DNA of 64,000 bases from Eutrigla gurnardus. Taxonomy: Eukaryota; Chordata; Actinopteri; Perciformes; Triglidae. A program made the position numbers and the translations under genes. The stretch lies in the NCBI GenBank assembly GCA_963514095.1, contig OY741277.1, positions 13,325,137 to 13,389,136 on the forward strand, read 5' to 3'. Below, piece by piece: positions 1 through 13,088 of the stretch (positions are counted from its first letter, which is position 1; every line of letters begins with the position of its first letter). The notes below the pieces were generated by a model. That model was not told where the DNA came from. It ran no database searches and saw only the letters and a list, made by a program, of their open reading frames with translations.

Positions 1-249
1 GGCAGCGGGGTCCCAGTGAAAAATGTGTGGATGTGTGAAATTGCTTGCTGTGTGGTTGGGCTTACGTTCAGCTAGATGTTGATGGTCAGTGAATACCTAT
101 ACAACGTTGTTAATGCCTTGCTTTCTATTTTTCTACACGTGTTAAGGACAGACGCTGTAACGTGTGAGTTTGGAGGCTTTGGAGTGGTTTAAGACACCTT
201 CGACGGGTAGGGTAATAAAAGTACTATAATGAGGAAGGGAGCTAAATTC

Positions 250-342
250 TCCAGCGGAGTCCAGGAACAACATCTGAGATCTCTGTCCAGAAAAGTGCAG
301 TTCTAGGAAGAGCTTATACCGGTATACTGGAGAACCCTCAGG
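250..342. repeat. Interspersed repeat fragment, copy 1
   Basis: The segment around ctctgtccagaaaagtgcag and ttctaggaagagc recurs, diverged but collinear, at 53873-53959 in the same orientation. The second copy also matches a sequence I know as very common in percomorph genomes. The family is not assigned; it is possibly part of a non-LTR retrotransposon. Confidence 0.6.
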
Positions 343-501
343 ACAAACACATACACACACAGTATTGTTGCTTATGCTACTGTAAAAGAGGTAGCTGCGA
401 TATTTGCCGTAGTCTGTCTACCTGGCCCTGGCCAATGTTTCCATTTCTCTATCCTCTATTCTAAAGAGATGACAGGCTAAATGAGTTGTAATGGGATAAA
501 T

Positions 502-632
<131 letters not shown>

Positions 633-2259
633 AATGTGTAGTTCTTTTGGACTGGCTTCATATGGTATGCATGCTAGCCCACCTCAATCTGCAGGTCTGA
701 CTGTGGAGGCATGATGGAAGCAGATGGAGGTGGGGGGCTATGAGGTAGTGGTAGCCCAAGTGAATTATTAAAATTACTGTTATTATGGGATTGTATTTGT
801 CCTTGAGTGGATATGGGGGAAGAAAGAGGTAAGCAGGCAGCCCTCCGCTGACCAAGACATACTTAGCTTTTTTTTTTTTTCTTTAGACAAATATTTCTGG
901 GACATTTTTGGGAAAATACATGCACTCACTCTTCTTTTCTTGGCAAGAAAATGAATTAGCATATATACCAAAATGTCATTCCTTTAAACTTGTATCAGGT
1001 CGTGAGGAGATTTCTTTATTTAGACATTTAGAAAGTGAGCCACTGTGTAATTGTTATCTTTTTTTTTTTTTGGCGGTGCAATGTGATTGCTGTGTAATCT
1101 CAAGTGAGAACCAGCAACAAACTCTTGGTACCTGGACAGCTCTTATCCGTCTTATCTGTCTCTCTGTGTCATAGGTACAGTACTCCCAAGATTGAGTCCA
1201 GTTTTTTACTGCATCATCTTGTTATCGTCCTGGATTCAATCCGTCAGTGCATCCCCTGGGCCTGTCACCTGGAATAACCTCAACACACACACACTCATGC
1301 TGAAATGAGAGCCAATGATGTAATTTGGGACAATGTGCTGTTTGTGCACGTGTACTGGGTGGGCTTTCACATGTCCAATGCTGGGTTTACCTCAGACAGG
1401 TCCAGGCTATTCTTGATCTCTGGTCTTGTTTCACTGATTCTTCGAAATGAACTTAAAAAATGCTGCAGTCCATTTTTAACACTGAAAATTGCATGTTAAA
1501 CTACTTAAACTCCCTCATTAAAAGTTCAGCACAACAGTCAGAAGTCAAATATAACTTTATATTATTTCCCTTAAGTCCAACAGTCATCACTTTGGAGGTG
1601 AAAATTGAGCTTCTGTGTCTAGCAAGCATGAACTGTCGAGCTATACACAAGGGCTAATCCTTTCTGAGAGAAAAGGGGTCTGTACAACACAAAGGACAGC
1701 TTAACCAATCAACAGTAGATAATCTGGGACAGAAAGACAACTCATGTCAACAGTTCAGCACAGCGTCAACGAGGTCAGCCCACTTGAAACCCCCTCAGGA
1801 CTATCCGAGTCCCTTGTAATGCTGCTCCTTCTATTTCACCTTTTAAAAGCATGAAAATGGGCTGAATAATTAAACACTCACCATCATAAACTCAATAGGA
1901 AGCCCATAAATTTGAGGGAAACTCCACTGCAGAAGTGAAAAACTCTTCATGACTCAATAGCAATTTTTATCTTTCTCCACGCATTCTCTTGCATCATCTT
2001 GTGAAATTACCGCCTAAAGCGCTCTCCGATATCAATCATCTCGGGGGGGATCACGTGAAAATGTTTTGCTTATTTTGGTTACCGTTGAACTTGGCCCCCT
2101 CAAGCCTATTACTGTCGATTAAAAGCTTGCCAGGAAATGAGTTCTAGACTTCAAATAAATATCGCCTTATATAAACCTTTTGAGCTTTTCTTGGACATGG
2201 CGACTCCTGACCCTGCCACGGAAAGGCGGCCGCTGGCTCGCTCGTCTCAGTGGCACCCT

Positions 2260-2510
2260 CTAATTATCCATCCCCAGAAGTAAAGGTCGCCTGTCCCGAT
2301 GAGGCATGGCAGCCCTCTGGATCAGTTCATCACCCATGGGGATCAAACTTCCCTGGAAGTCAAAGTTTACAGAGTACGGCACATTTAGGTTAAATCTGTC
2401 TGGGTAGGAGTGTACAGCTGGCTGTATGTTGAGAAACAGCCATGTTATGTCAGGCAGGTGCAGCGGGTCAATGATCTGATGAACTCTGTACCGATAGGCC
2501 AAAGCAAAGT
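2260..2510 (-). CDS. Unidentified candidate terminal exon
   Basis: On the minus strand an acceptor-like sequence (CTTACAG, 2511-2517) is followed by an open frame of about 83 codons to TAG at 2260-2262. It reads DFALAYRYRVHQ, then DPLHLPDITWLFLN, then YPDRFNLNVPYSVNFDF, and ends RRPLLLGMDN. The amino-acid composition is protein-like (aromatic and charged residues, no low complexity) and unlike the other chance ORFs here. I do not recognise the family. It lies opposite in strand to the malic enzyme gene, either in one of its introns or upstream of it. It could be the last exon of an overlapping or nested gene, or an exon relic. An open frame of this length can also arise by chance, so confidence is modest. 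Confidence 0.35.
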
Positions 2511-2703
2511 CTGTAAGCATTATTTTTACATAATCTAAAAATCTGAGGGTGGCATAATAATGTCAGACAATGATTTTAGCAGCATGAAAATATCGTACAG
2601 ACATTCATTGATGCCAGAGGAGGAGGCCTAATTACTTCAGAGATCATCTGACGTATCCTCTAGCTCCACCGATAAGTTCACTTCACCAGTTACAGCATTT
2701 TTA

Positions 2704-2760
2704 TTTACATTTAGGGCATTTAGCAGACGCTTTTGTCCCAAGTGACTTACAGTAAGTACA
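2704..2760. repeat. Fish interspersed repeat fragment (catttagcagacgcttttgtcc)
   Basis: The segment gggcatttagcagacgcttt followed by tgtcccaagtgacttacagt matches a short repeat widely scattered in teleost genomes. Only the core is present and no flanking target duplication is visible. The family name is not assigned. Confidence 0.55.
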
Positions 2761-4949
2761 GTTGTCGAAAGAAAGAAACCACAACATATCATCGCCGATA
2801 AAGTAAGAGCGAAAAAATAGAAACAGCACTTGATGGATGGCCACACAATTTTGTACAGACATGCGTCGTTCCCAGACAACGATCCTTATGACTGAAGTGA
2901 TCTCCTGACTTTTTGAAGGGGCATCATAGAATTCAGTAAGTCGTCCTCAAGGTGACTAGTAATAACTTTAAATTTTCCTCCATTAGGGTGGCAGAAACAA
3001 GTTGAAACAGACGATATCTCAAGAGGTCAAAATGTCTTGTTGTGAGAAAAGATTAGAACATCTTTGCAGTGCTCATTTCAGATCTGTTTTCTCCGCTGTC
3101 TTTTGTGTAGATACTGTGATTTTCCACCAAATCTACGAAGACGTCCATCCCCTGAATCTTAGGCCATTTAGTTGGATCCGTACAGTGAGTACGGGTCAGG
3201 AAACTCACCCTAGTGCTATTTGTTAGCTTACTAAGACAGCCAGTGAAATGGTGCTTTACATCAGCATGTTGACATTGTCATTGTGAGCATGTTAGCATGC
3301 TGGCATTAACATTTAGCTCAAGTCACTGCGGCGCCAAAGTAAAGCCTCACAGAACCACTAGTGTGGCTGTCTTGTTACTTCTATTCTTACTTGCTTGTAT
3401 AGTTACTGTCTAGACTTAACAATGTCCTTAAAATGCTGAGCCATACAGGCAGATGCTAACCACTGCAAAAATCTGAAGCACACAACGGCTGAAATACTGG
3501 AGGATTTGGATGTACTTTCTAAACTTCTAAAATAACTTTTAGGGAGTCGCAGAGAAAGATGCAGCATTATGTACTTGTGTTGGCTGAGCATTGTCAGCAG
3601 AGATACAGTAGTTCAATCACCAAGTGTATGAATGACCTGTTCCATACCATCTACTCGCTTTTTAACTTTCACACCCAGCAAATGTAAAGACTGGACGGAA
3701 GTCACACACGTAGATTCACACATTTCATGGTCTACTACATGGTAACTGCTCCATAAATCGTTGTTACATTCAAAGAGTACTCAGTTATAAGCATATGTTA
3801 GCATGTGTGAAACAGAAGAGGGTTGAATCTTAATGAGAACCGCTGAACTCTGACCTGAACTCTCTCAGTTATTGAGGTTTCAAAAGAAAGAAAGAATAAT
3901 TGAGAACCCAAATCATTAACATGTCCTGATTCTAGCTACTTAAACTCCACCAATTTTAAGAGTTTGCTCAGGCTGTGAAAATGGCTCTATAAATCGTCTT
4001 TGGCTCTGGAGGGTGCTTTTGATTGTCTAATAAATAGAATGACATCATCAGGGTTACTTGGACATTGCACATTTTTCACACACAGCAACTGTTACAAGCT
4101 TGGGCCATCACGTTTGATTAACAGGGTTTAATGAACAGACACTATACATTTTTTTGGAAATGAACGTCCATTCGAAATCACTCACTACTCGCCATTTTAT
4201 AAGTCTGTCTGATAGTGAATTGATCATACTTTAATGAGCACTTCATGCCATCATGGGTCGCGCTGAAGGACAAATGAGAGATGGACGAGAGAAAAGAGAG
4301 TGAGTAGATCTGGCACGTTTTAATTGCACGACAGTGACGTAGTTAACGGCGCAGAGACGTTAGCGTCTGAAAGTGTTTATTTGTTCGTTTATGTTCCTCC
4401 ACTTAGAACTCCCTGGATTGTTGGCGTGGAATAGTGACTGAGTGAATGATTTCGGACACAGCCTCTGTTTGGGGCTTGGCACTTACTATTAACAGTCAGG
4501 ATATTTTCACTGCTGCTACACAGGTTTTTATTAGTCTCTAAAAAGCTCCCCAACTTTATGGAAATTAATTTCCAAGCACACCGGTGATGCTTTATTTTAT
4601 AGGTCTTTAATTTCCTAAATATGTATTTATTAAATCGGGGAACTGCAGAAAGAAGTGAGCTGACAAATATCCACTCTGCTAGCACTAGCACTACAGGGTA
4701 CTTGCATAACACACTCAAATCACTGACTGAAGTGAGTGGTCACGTGGCATTGTGGGTAATGTAGGCACCAGTTTTTGACAAGAAAGAAGAATGCATAGAA
4801 ATTCAAAGGCAATATCTCTGCTTCGGTCCATCAATTGTTATCCCTTTTATTAAACCGTTGAAATATTACGCTGAGATGGATCACTAAACTTCTCCTTTCT
4901 TTCTACTTCAGTTTCATATCATGTCCTCTGCCTCCATGTGTTTGTGCAG
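2761..4949. other. Non-coding segment before the first recognised malic enzyme exon
   Basis: Mostly unique AT-rich intron-like sequence, with one repeat at about 3216-3378. The exon preceding DPLYIGL in the malic enzyme was searched for by its expected GIPVGKLALY and DVGT motifs and was not found, so this is probably intron. Confidence 0.55.
3216..3378 (-). repeat. Percomorph 'gttagcatgc' interspersed repeat, copy 1
   Basis: Reads, on the minus strand, as a known percomorph repeat rich in gctaacatgctcacaatgac and taaatgctaatgcc. Related copies are at 50171-50345 and 55846-55935 in plus orientation. It is non-coding and probably a non-autonomous element. Confidence 0.6.
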
Positions 4950-5053
4950 GCGCTGCTGAAGGACCCTCTCTACATTGGACTGAGGCACAAGAGAGTGCGA
5001 GGCCAGGCCTACGATGACCTGCTGGATGAATTTATGCAGGCTGTGTCAGACAG
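4950..5053 (+). CDS. me3: NADP-malic enzyme exon (first seen in window)
   Basis: The exon follows acceptor tttgtgcag and precedes donor gtatga. It reads in phase 0 from ALLKDPLYIGL to DEFMQAVSD and ends with two bases of an Arg codon. The DPLYIGL block and the LLDEFMQAV block are typical of the vertebrate malic enzyme domain just before the metal site, and DLLDEFMQAV is closer to ME3 than to ME1. The preceding exon (which would end in a DVGT-type block) was looked for in bases 1-4949 and not found. Confidence 0.94.
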
Positions 5054-8000
5054 GTATGATCATATTGGCCTGAAATGAATCATTTTCCCACTTCCTCTGC
5101 ATGCCGTCTGCTATTATCGTTTTGATGCAAACAACACATGGTTGCTGTTAAGAGAAGTATGTCGAGCAGTTCAGCACGGCCGCTGCATGCAGTGTGATGT
5201 AGCCAAACCTTGTGGGATTCGGAGGTCTGGAACTTCAGTTGCAGATTATTCGGTTTTAGCTTCTTTCAACTGAGTGTTGGTTGCTAAGCAAGTCAATTAA
5301 TACTAGTTGCGGCTGAATGGCAACATTAGCTTTTTGAAAAGTCATCGGAGAGCCTTGGTGACCATCAGTGCTTATTGATTTCCGTGGTGTGATCCTCTCC
5401 TGACAGAGGGCTTGGATCAAAGCTAACCAACTACTGTATTCAGAGGCTGAACTTTGTATGTTCTTGACTCTTGGCAGCAACACATTATGTATTTTGGACC
5501 AGTCCACAAACAGATAAGCTTACAAAAGACCTCTGGTATGTGTAAGGATCTGTGTGTAATGACTCTTGTGGTCCCATACCAGCCAACGTATCTCACCATA
5601 TCTTCTTCAAGCACAGATGATGCATAATTCAGAGTTGTGTCATGTTTGATTTAGCAGTGGAGGCAGAGGGGCTTATCGCATCCGAACCTTAATGATGCCT
5701 TTGACTTGCATGCATGCCGACACATCTGTGTATCTCTGTGTCCCTGTGTGCCATGAAAGCCATCACACACACACACACACACACACACAGTCCAGAGTCC
5801 AGCAGGAGAAGCCTGGGTCTGGGCCTCCTCCAGCTGGCAACAGGAAGCCATGACTCTAATAACCGGGTGGCTTCTCAACTACAGGGAACAGCGAGCTTTT
5901 TCCCCAAAGGAGCCAGATTGGCGGAAAATGAGTAATTATGGGCTCAGAGATTGAGTGAATGATTACAGCTCTGCCGTCTTTTAAGTAATATTCCTGTTTA
6001 GTTTTCTAAGAAACTGAACGTGAACTAAAATAGTCCATATTAACTCATCATCAATAAACTGCAGGAGTCTGGAGGGATTTTTGAAAATCCAGTTAAAGGA
6101 GAATAGTGAGTGATGCAACCGTGTGTAGATTTGGGGCCAGGTGTTATCTCCAGCATTTGTCTTAAGAAAAATGAATTATCCCTTGATCTCATTGCTCCTG
6201 CACACACACCCCATGTACGTCTCAGTAAAGGTTTCGGAACGTCGAACCCTGCAGGTTTCTCTTTGAGGATCCCACTAAGCTAATCAGCTGCTGGCATTAG
6301 TTCCTCTATATTTACTTCTCATCAATTCTCAGCGAGAAAATCAATAAACATGATTTCTCAGGATTGTTTGGTACAACAGGCTCAACATAGCCGAGTGGCA
6401 AGCAAAAACTACACAACTATTTTAAACTCTTGGCACCGAGGCGGGTGGATGGATGAAAGGAGCGACGGACGAGAGGAGAGGTGAAAGAACGCAGAATGCT
6501 TCTTTGTCTTTAATGACGGCTCGGGGATTTGAGAAATAATGTGTGCTGAGAGATGCTGGCTCTCAGGAGAGCGAGAGGGGGATTTATTAAGGTTCGTCCA
6601 CGAAGCCCTCTAGGGACCGCGGTAACAGACAGCCTGTGTGTGTGTGTGTACACAAACACATATATATGCACACAAGTTGGACAGCTGTGTTTGGACAGAG
6701 CGCCCTTGTGTTTGACCTTCCTTGCAGAGCTCCTCCATGGCTGTGTATGGACTGAAAGAATAAGCGTGTATGACATCCACCTACTTCCTATTAGCCGGAG
6801 AGTCGGATATCATCAGGTCTCAGATGAAGCCGGATTGTGTTTCCTGAAGGAGCTGGGTCACTCGTTAACTCCCCTGTCCTACAGATTGGCCCAGACATAA
6901 TACCAATGTCTGAGTGATTCGCCACATGGGAGAGCGTCTCACGTCTCATGCTCTTTTTCATTCTATCAAACATTGACAGTAATGTCACAAGCAGTTATTC
7001 TCAATATATTAGACTGGTAAGCGCCAAGAAACCCAAGAAAGTAGGGCCTGCAGAAAACAATGATTCAATCTATCTGTCTTTCTGCTACGCATATAATAGC
7101 AGCACATCGTAAACTCAGCAGTATAAAAGTTTTAAGCACAAAGAGGCTCTGTGTTGTTCTGCTAGCATTTCCCCCAGAAACGGCGCCATGGCAGGAAATG
7201 TTAGTGTCTCGTATGCAGGTGTCTTGTCTGACTGTCTGGTCAATTTATGTTTCCAGAAGTCTCCAACATGAAAATCAATTAAATCAAAACATCCTGCCTT
7301 CATGTATTATGCAAATGAATGTAGGGTAATTGGCTTAAAGTCTAAGTGTGCACAGCTGAGCTACCACAAGGCTTTGTTAGGCAACTTTTGTTAGATCAGA
7401 GAAGAACTAAAGGACTTATCAGAAAAAACGACTTTTCCACATCCCAGTTATACATCCTTTAACAGGTGTAAGCAGGATTTGTCTTGCCCGTTGTCTCATC
7501 CTAGAGACAGATGTGAGTGCTTTCTCCACCGGGCCCTTTCTGGTCCCAGAAGTCACCGAACAGACACGGCTGTTGACAAAGCACTGGACAAAGAGACGGA
7601 AAGTGATCTCACTGCCAAATCTCAACAGCAGGGGTACACCGCCTCTTTCTTTATTCATAACAGCCATGAGAGGTGGAGCAAAGTTACTGTTTTGGCAGTG
7701 GAGATCAGCAAGTCCTGAATACATGAATAATAAGATCAATGAGATAAAAGCCTTCAAAGGGCTGACAAAATTGCATTGTGGAGTGAACTATGAGTAAATT
7801 AAAATTGAAACGCTCATTTGTGATAGATAACTGTTAACATTGAGTAAAGTTATTTTCTGAGTGAATGTATGCTCATTTACTGCAGATGACTGATGATATG
7901 ACAGGACTTAAACCGTTATTCTCTAATTAAATATCTAAACAATATTGAAAAGATCCATCGGATCCCAAAACTAGATGATTTCCCAGTATTTTAACATAAT

Positions 8001-8325
8001 TTGAAAAACATACACATAGGTATTTAATAGCTAATGGTACATCTGTCTCCTAAAGTTTTGTTTCTTCAGCAGCCAAAAATGATTATGTACAATGTAAAAT
8101 CGTTTTACAATGAAGAAAGGTTTATGTACTGTAAGTATGATACCATAACTTAAGTTGCAATTTAGTTGCAATTTTACCACATTTATTTCTAGTTTTTACC
8201 CAGTAACTATAATCCCATTATTTAGATGGCAAGGAAGTATATTGTCAGAATTTGGCGTTCCATTCAGAAGGTTGCCAAGGAAAGACAACAGTCATTCAGG
8301 CCTCTAAAAGGATTTTTTTTTAGGC

Positions 8326-8365
<40 letters not shown>

Positions 8366-10981
8366 CACACACACACACACATTGTAAAAAAACACTCCCC
8401 CTATCTTTATGGCTCACACCAAAGGCCAAAGAGCTTTCTGCATTGGGAAGATGTTCCTTTCTTTCTGCAGTACCACAACCACAGATAGTAACCCGGCACT
8501 TTCGGGTCAGTGAATGGCCATAAATATGCATGTGTTCACAGCTCCATCATTCTCAGGTCTGCTTTATGAGTCTCTGAGCTGTCTGGGCAATATCTTTAAA
8601 ATAAAACATTGAATTCGATGTCTGACTGGCCACAAGGTTTTTCATATGAGGACTTAAAATCTAATCCTTAACTGAGAATACTTGCGAGTACGACTCACTC
8701 ATCTGCAGAGGAATACGCTCCTTCACTTTGGACTCATGGGCTTTCTCTGGTGAACTGGTGTGACCTCTCCGGCGGCGAGTTGCACCAAACCATGCCAGAG
8801 GGCGCTGCACTGGCAGTGGTGCAAGGCCACATCTATCCTCGCCTGTCGCCTGTCTCTGTCTCTGTCCCCAACACAATGAAAAGTTTACAGCTCCCTTCTT
8901 GGCCTCATTATTCCTCCTCTTCGCACAAGCTCTCGGTGCTTTAGTAATGCTCCCTGCTTGATAGGAAACACATTTCTCTCCTCAGCTTTACTGCCGTGTT
9001 GGCAGTAAGTCAGCCAGCCTGTCAGTCCTTGTATTAGCAATCAGTGTCTTGCAGTGTGGCAGAGGGGAGGATAAACAGTGACCCGGCAATGGCACTCTTT
9101 CATCAGGACATCAGGTTTTATTGCAGTTGAACTCAGGTCGCTTCTCATCCTGCATTTCTTTCTCTCCACGCTTCCGCTCAGCTCCATTCTCTTCTAGCCG
9201 AATGTTTAAGCAGTTTAACAGCCACTGTAACAAGTGGCAAATAGCTTTAGGGAATCGTGCAATAACAGCACATGGATACTTTTCCTTATGAGGTATGAGG
9301 TGGGGTTTTATGAAGAGGCTGAAGAAGTAACAGAAAGAAAGAGAAAGTCAGAAGAAAACATTGGGAAAGGAAGTAAAGTAAAACCGTGTCTTAACTGTGA
9401 AAAGCAAATGTGACAAGGATTTCACCTCCCCCTGCTATTCAGTTAACTGGCGAGGCTGCAGGTGTTGGGTTCGGGGGCAGCTCAGTCTGTTTGCTTGGCC
9501 TGTCCCCAATTTCCTCCGTCACTGACTGAGATATGATCCCTGGTGTTTTTAATACAGGTTTCAGACAACCTCACCCTTTCCTCCCATTGTTTCTAGCTGA
9601 GAAAAAGAGGTAATGAAAGGGCCTATCGCTAATCCATCATTTCAGACAGTCTCATCATATTGCAAAAAGTTCTCTGTTTGTCCCACTGACTCATCCAATC
9701 TTCACTTTGTGGGAGAAGTTTTCCTTCAAAAGAATATCTTGAAGCTGATCCCTTCAACTGAGCATTTCCTAAAACCCCTCCCTAGCTTAGCAACTGAGGT
9801 GCAGCAGGTCCGTCAAGCTTTTCGGTGTCGAAGCGGTCTTCATGGAGCTGTAATAAGAGTGATACTCAGTATCGTAAGAGCTTGGTGGGTTGTTTATACA
9901 TTTGCAGAATTTATCACCCCAGCAGCCCAACAAAACGTGCTATTCAAGATAAATAACCCACAAAAAACTTTTCTCAACTCATGAAGCTAACATTCGCTAA
10001 GTTAGCTAGGTAGCTAGCTGAGCAAATCTGCTAGCGACAGTCATCCTATCAGGTGCCCAAAGTTTAGTTGCATTACTGAATATTACAAAAACGGTCAGCA
10101 CTAGGATTAATTGTTGCAGTTGAAGCAACTATAAATAACTAAAATTAAAAAAACTGCTAATATTAAGTAAGTATTTCTTTAGATCTATCTTCCATTAGCT
10201 TTACAGACAGGATGTTATCCCGCATATCTCCACCAGTTTTTTTGCTTTTCCTACAGCTGAAAGCCTGCCTTTCATCTCGGAGAGTAGCAGCCGTCGCTCT
10301 GCAAACATCCAATAAATTCCTGAACAAAAGTTCCACCTGCTGAAAGGCAGGGGAACTTGGGGTTCCTCTTTGTCGCTGCTAAATCTAATTTACAGACTCA
10401 TAACGCTGGCCTTGTGGCTTATTTTGGTTGTGTGATGTTTTTGTAGGGGCTTATAAGCACTGGCTCCTGTGGTGACTAAAGGTGGTCCCGGCAGCATCTT
10501 GTAAAATTGAACACGGCTGCTTTACTGGGAGACCGGGTGGCCTCTGTGCTCTTTTTGCCTGCAAATATGGCGTTTTAGTGATTCTCCTCCTTTGTGTTGC
10601 TTTGACCTCCGTCACTGCACCTCATTGTGAGAAGCTGCTGGGGGAAACAGGTGCCAGCTTGTCAAATGTCCCATAAACAGAATATTGTGCAAAGTGCTTT
10701 GGCTTTAATTTCCTCTTTAGACGTGACATAAATGTATTCCTTTATCTCTGTATCTGTTGAAGTATTTTTTTAAAAGCCTTACCACAAAAGTCAATTAAAT
10801 CCATTGTTATAGCTTTGTGCACTGAGAAGCCAGCATCACCTCATCATCTCTCGCCCTGTGCTGTGTAGTGTAGTGTAGTGGGAGAGCGCCCCCCTCAGGA
10901 CTGAAATGAAATGGCGACTCCTTTTTCTACGTGTGTTATGTGTGTGTCTCATGTCTTATGTACATCTGTCTCCTTCTACAG
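5054..10981 (+). other. Malic enzyme intron (5.9 kb)
   Basis: Intron between the DEFMQAVSD exon and the QFEDFAN exon. It contains short CA/GT tracts (about 5764-5789, 8329-8382), a tandem gtgta run near 10862 and unique AT-rich DNA. Open frames of 60-125 codons occur, but none shows a recognisable domain or splice context. Confidence 0.85.
8329..8382. repeat. Interrupted (AC)n microsatellite
   Basis: Two runs of AC repeats separated by TCTC, 54 bases in all, inside the malic enzyme intron. Confidence 0.95.
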
Positions 10982-11091
10982 GTATGGAATGGATTGCCTC
11001 ATTCAATTTGAGGACTTTGCAAATATTAATGCTTTCCGGCTGCTGAGCAAGTATCGCAATAAGTATTGCACATTCAACGATGACATCCAAG
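10982..11091 (+). CDS. me3: NADP-malic enzyme exon with the divalent-metal ligands
   Basis: The exon follows acceptor ttctacag and precedes donor gtaact. It encodes YGMDCLIQFEDFANINAF through KYCTFNDDIQ plus one base of Gly. By alignment with human ME2, Glu and Asp of QFED correspond to metal ligands E255 and D256, and the Asp in FNDD corresponds to D279. All three catalytic metal ligands are therefore present. A 5.9-kb intron separates it from the previous exon. Confidence 0.96.
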
Positions 11092-11639
11092 GTAACTCAA
11101 AGACGCCAATGGACATCTTGTTAAAATATGAATTATATTTGTACAAATTAATCTGTTTCAAGAGAGCTAAAACAATATTTGTATCGAATCATCAAAATAC
11201 ATTTGATTAATTTGAAGAACATTTCATTTAAGTAATTGTTTGTTTATCTGATTTTACTGTAAATAATGGCATTATTGCACACATGTACTCTGATAGTATA
11301 TGAATAACTGAATGCAACATTCTGTCAGCAACTAATCACACATATAGATCAAGATGTAGATATAGATATATTAAATAGACATTTTTTATATACGTTTTTA
11401 TATGTACCCCTATGTCTAAATAACTTTGTGCATATCAGACTCATGTGAAAGGTAACGTGTTAGCATGAATGAATGCTAACATTAATTTAGAATGAAAGCA
11501 TATCCTGCATCCTGTTATCCTCATTGTCGGCCATAAGAAAACATCATGTTTCCTCACTTCCTCTCCTCTATCACTCTTGAAGGCACAACCATTCCTCCTA
11601 TAAAGAGTATATGAAGTGTTGCTCTGTAATACTCCTTAG
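11092..11639 (+). other. Malic enzyme intron (548 bp)
   Basis: Very AT-rich intron between the metal-ligand exon and the GAGE exon. Nothing else seen. Confidence 0.9.
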
Positions 11640-11737
11640 GTACTGCTGCAGTGGCAGTGGCTGGACTCCTTGCCGCTCTCCGCATCACCAAGAGCAAAAT
11701 GTGCGACCATACCATTGTGTTCCAAGGTGCAGGGGAG
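11640..11737 (+). CDS. me3: NADP-malic enzyme exon, start of the dinucleotide fold
   Basis: The exon follows acceptor actccttag and precedes donor gtacgt, and reads GTAAVAVAGLLAALRIT to FQGAGE. The GAGE residues begin the glycine-rich dinucleotide-binding turn, which is completed by AAMGIA in the next exon, so the intron splits the motif. Phase runs from one base of Gly to a clean codon end. Confidence 0.96.
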
Positions 11738-12974
11738 GTACGTGCAGCACATTTAATACAAGACTGACTGCACTTATTTCAAGCCAAGCCATGATATTTT
11801 TCCTCACCGTTACCATAACGACGCCGTGTGTTTAATGGCACGCGAAAAGCTTAAAATGCATATTCATTACACACTAACTGGCCTTAAAAGGCGATGCACC
11901 TACATCACACACAGCATTGCTGTTCTGAAAAGCAGCTAAGCGATAGTGACACCAATCCTGGAAAATCGTTTCACTATTTTTCTGTAGATAACGTGAAGCT
12001 TACACAGAGGGGGATCAGTGGGTAAACAGGTGTTTGTTTTCGGGGTAATGAACTAACTGAAAGTTGGCCTTCGATCCAATGGGACATTTTCCGGACTATT
12101 GTGTTTCGGAAGAATGGGCCATCAGAACAATGTGCAGTCCCCTTTCTGACAGCTTCTGGCAGACAACCACAATGCTGACACATGACACGCAACAGGGATA
12201 CAATGCCATTACAGTCCAAGTGAAAAGGACCACAACCGCAATTAAATGACAGATTTGTGTGGGTTTGAAAATTGTTGGAAACATTTGGGATAATTTAAGT
12301 ATACGACACAACAAAATTTATAGGAAAGGTCTAGTCGTTCTAGATATCTTAATTTCAGAAATGGTATCCTTTAAGCTTCTTATAATACCAGAACAAGGAA
12401 AGGCCCAAAAGCACCCAAAGCCATAAGTGAACCACCCCATTTGTCATGTCTTCCACTATAGCACCTTATAACACCTCATTTAGATGATGATAGACTATTT
12501 AACTAGATGATATCAAATAGATTCTTTGACTGCAGGAAAATCCTCATTGGACACTTAAAAATGAAGTAGAGGCATCAAAGCAGTTTGATGCACCTCAATT
12601 CTTCTGGTGAGTGTTCGGCAATTTAAAACAATAGGTGCACTTCACATGCGCTTGTCGGATGATTTTAGTCCATTTGGGCTTTAGGTTAAAGAAGCCAAAC
12701 CCTAGTGCACTGACCTGAGCAAGGGTGTGTTTTATTGCCTCTAATGTCCCTTTTTTATTTGTACGAGGGATATTCTTTGTTTTTTCTTCTTCCAGAAGTT
12801 ACTTTAAACAAGTCACCATTTGATTTGTTCTCTCATTTAAAAAAGAATCCTCTAATATTACTAATATTTCTATTTCTATACATAGATATTCTTTTGCTTA
12901 GATGTGTTTGGCATGTGAAACCAAAGCTGGCATGGAGATGTCCTGATGCAGCTCGTTTTTTGTCTCACCCGCAG
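11738..12974 (+). other. Malic enzyme intron (1237 bp)
   Basis: This intron splits the glycine-rich dinucleotide motif. It is unique sequence with no recognisable repeat and no supported exon. Confidence 0.9.
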
Positions 12975-13088
12975 GCAGCGATGGGGATTGCCGAGCTGAT
13001 CACCATGGCCATGGAGAAGGAGGGACTCGCTAAGGAAACCTGTTTGAAAAAGATCTGGATGGTCGATTCCAGGGGGCTCATTGTGAAG
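12975..13088 (+). CDS. me3: NADP-malic enzyme exon, NADP-binding domain
   Basis: The exon follows acceptor cacccgcag and precedes donor gtgttg. It has exactly 38 codons, from AAMGIAELI to DSRGLIVK. The WMVDSRGLIVK segment aligns with the DSKG block of NADP-dependent malic enzymes: the Ser is kept and the adjacent Lys is Arg, still basic. NAD-linked ME2 has DKYG here. This supports NADP as the cofactor. Confidence 0.96.
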
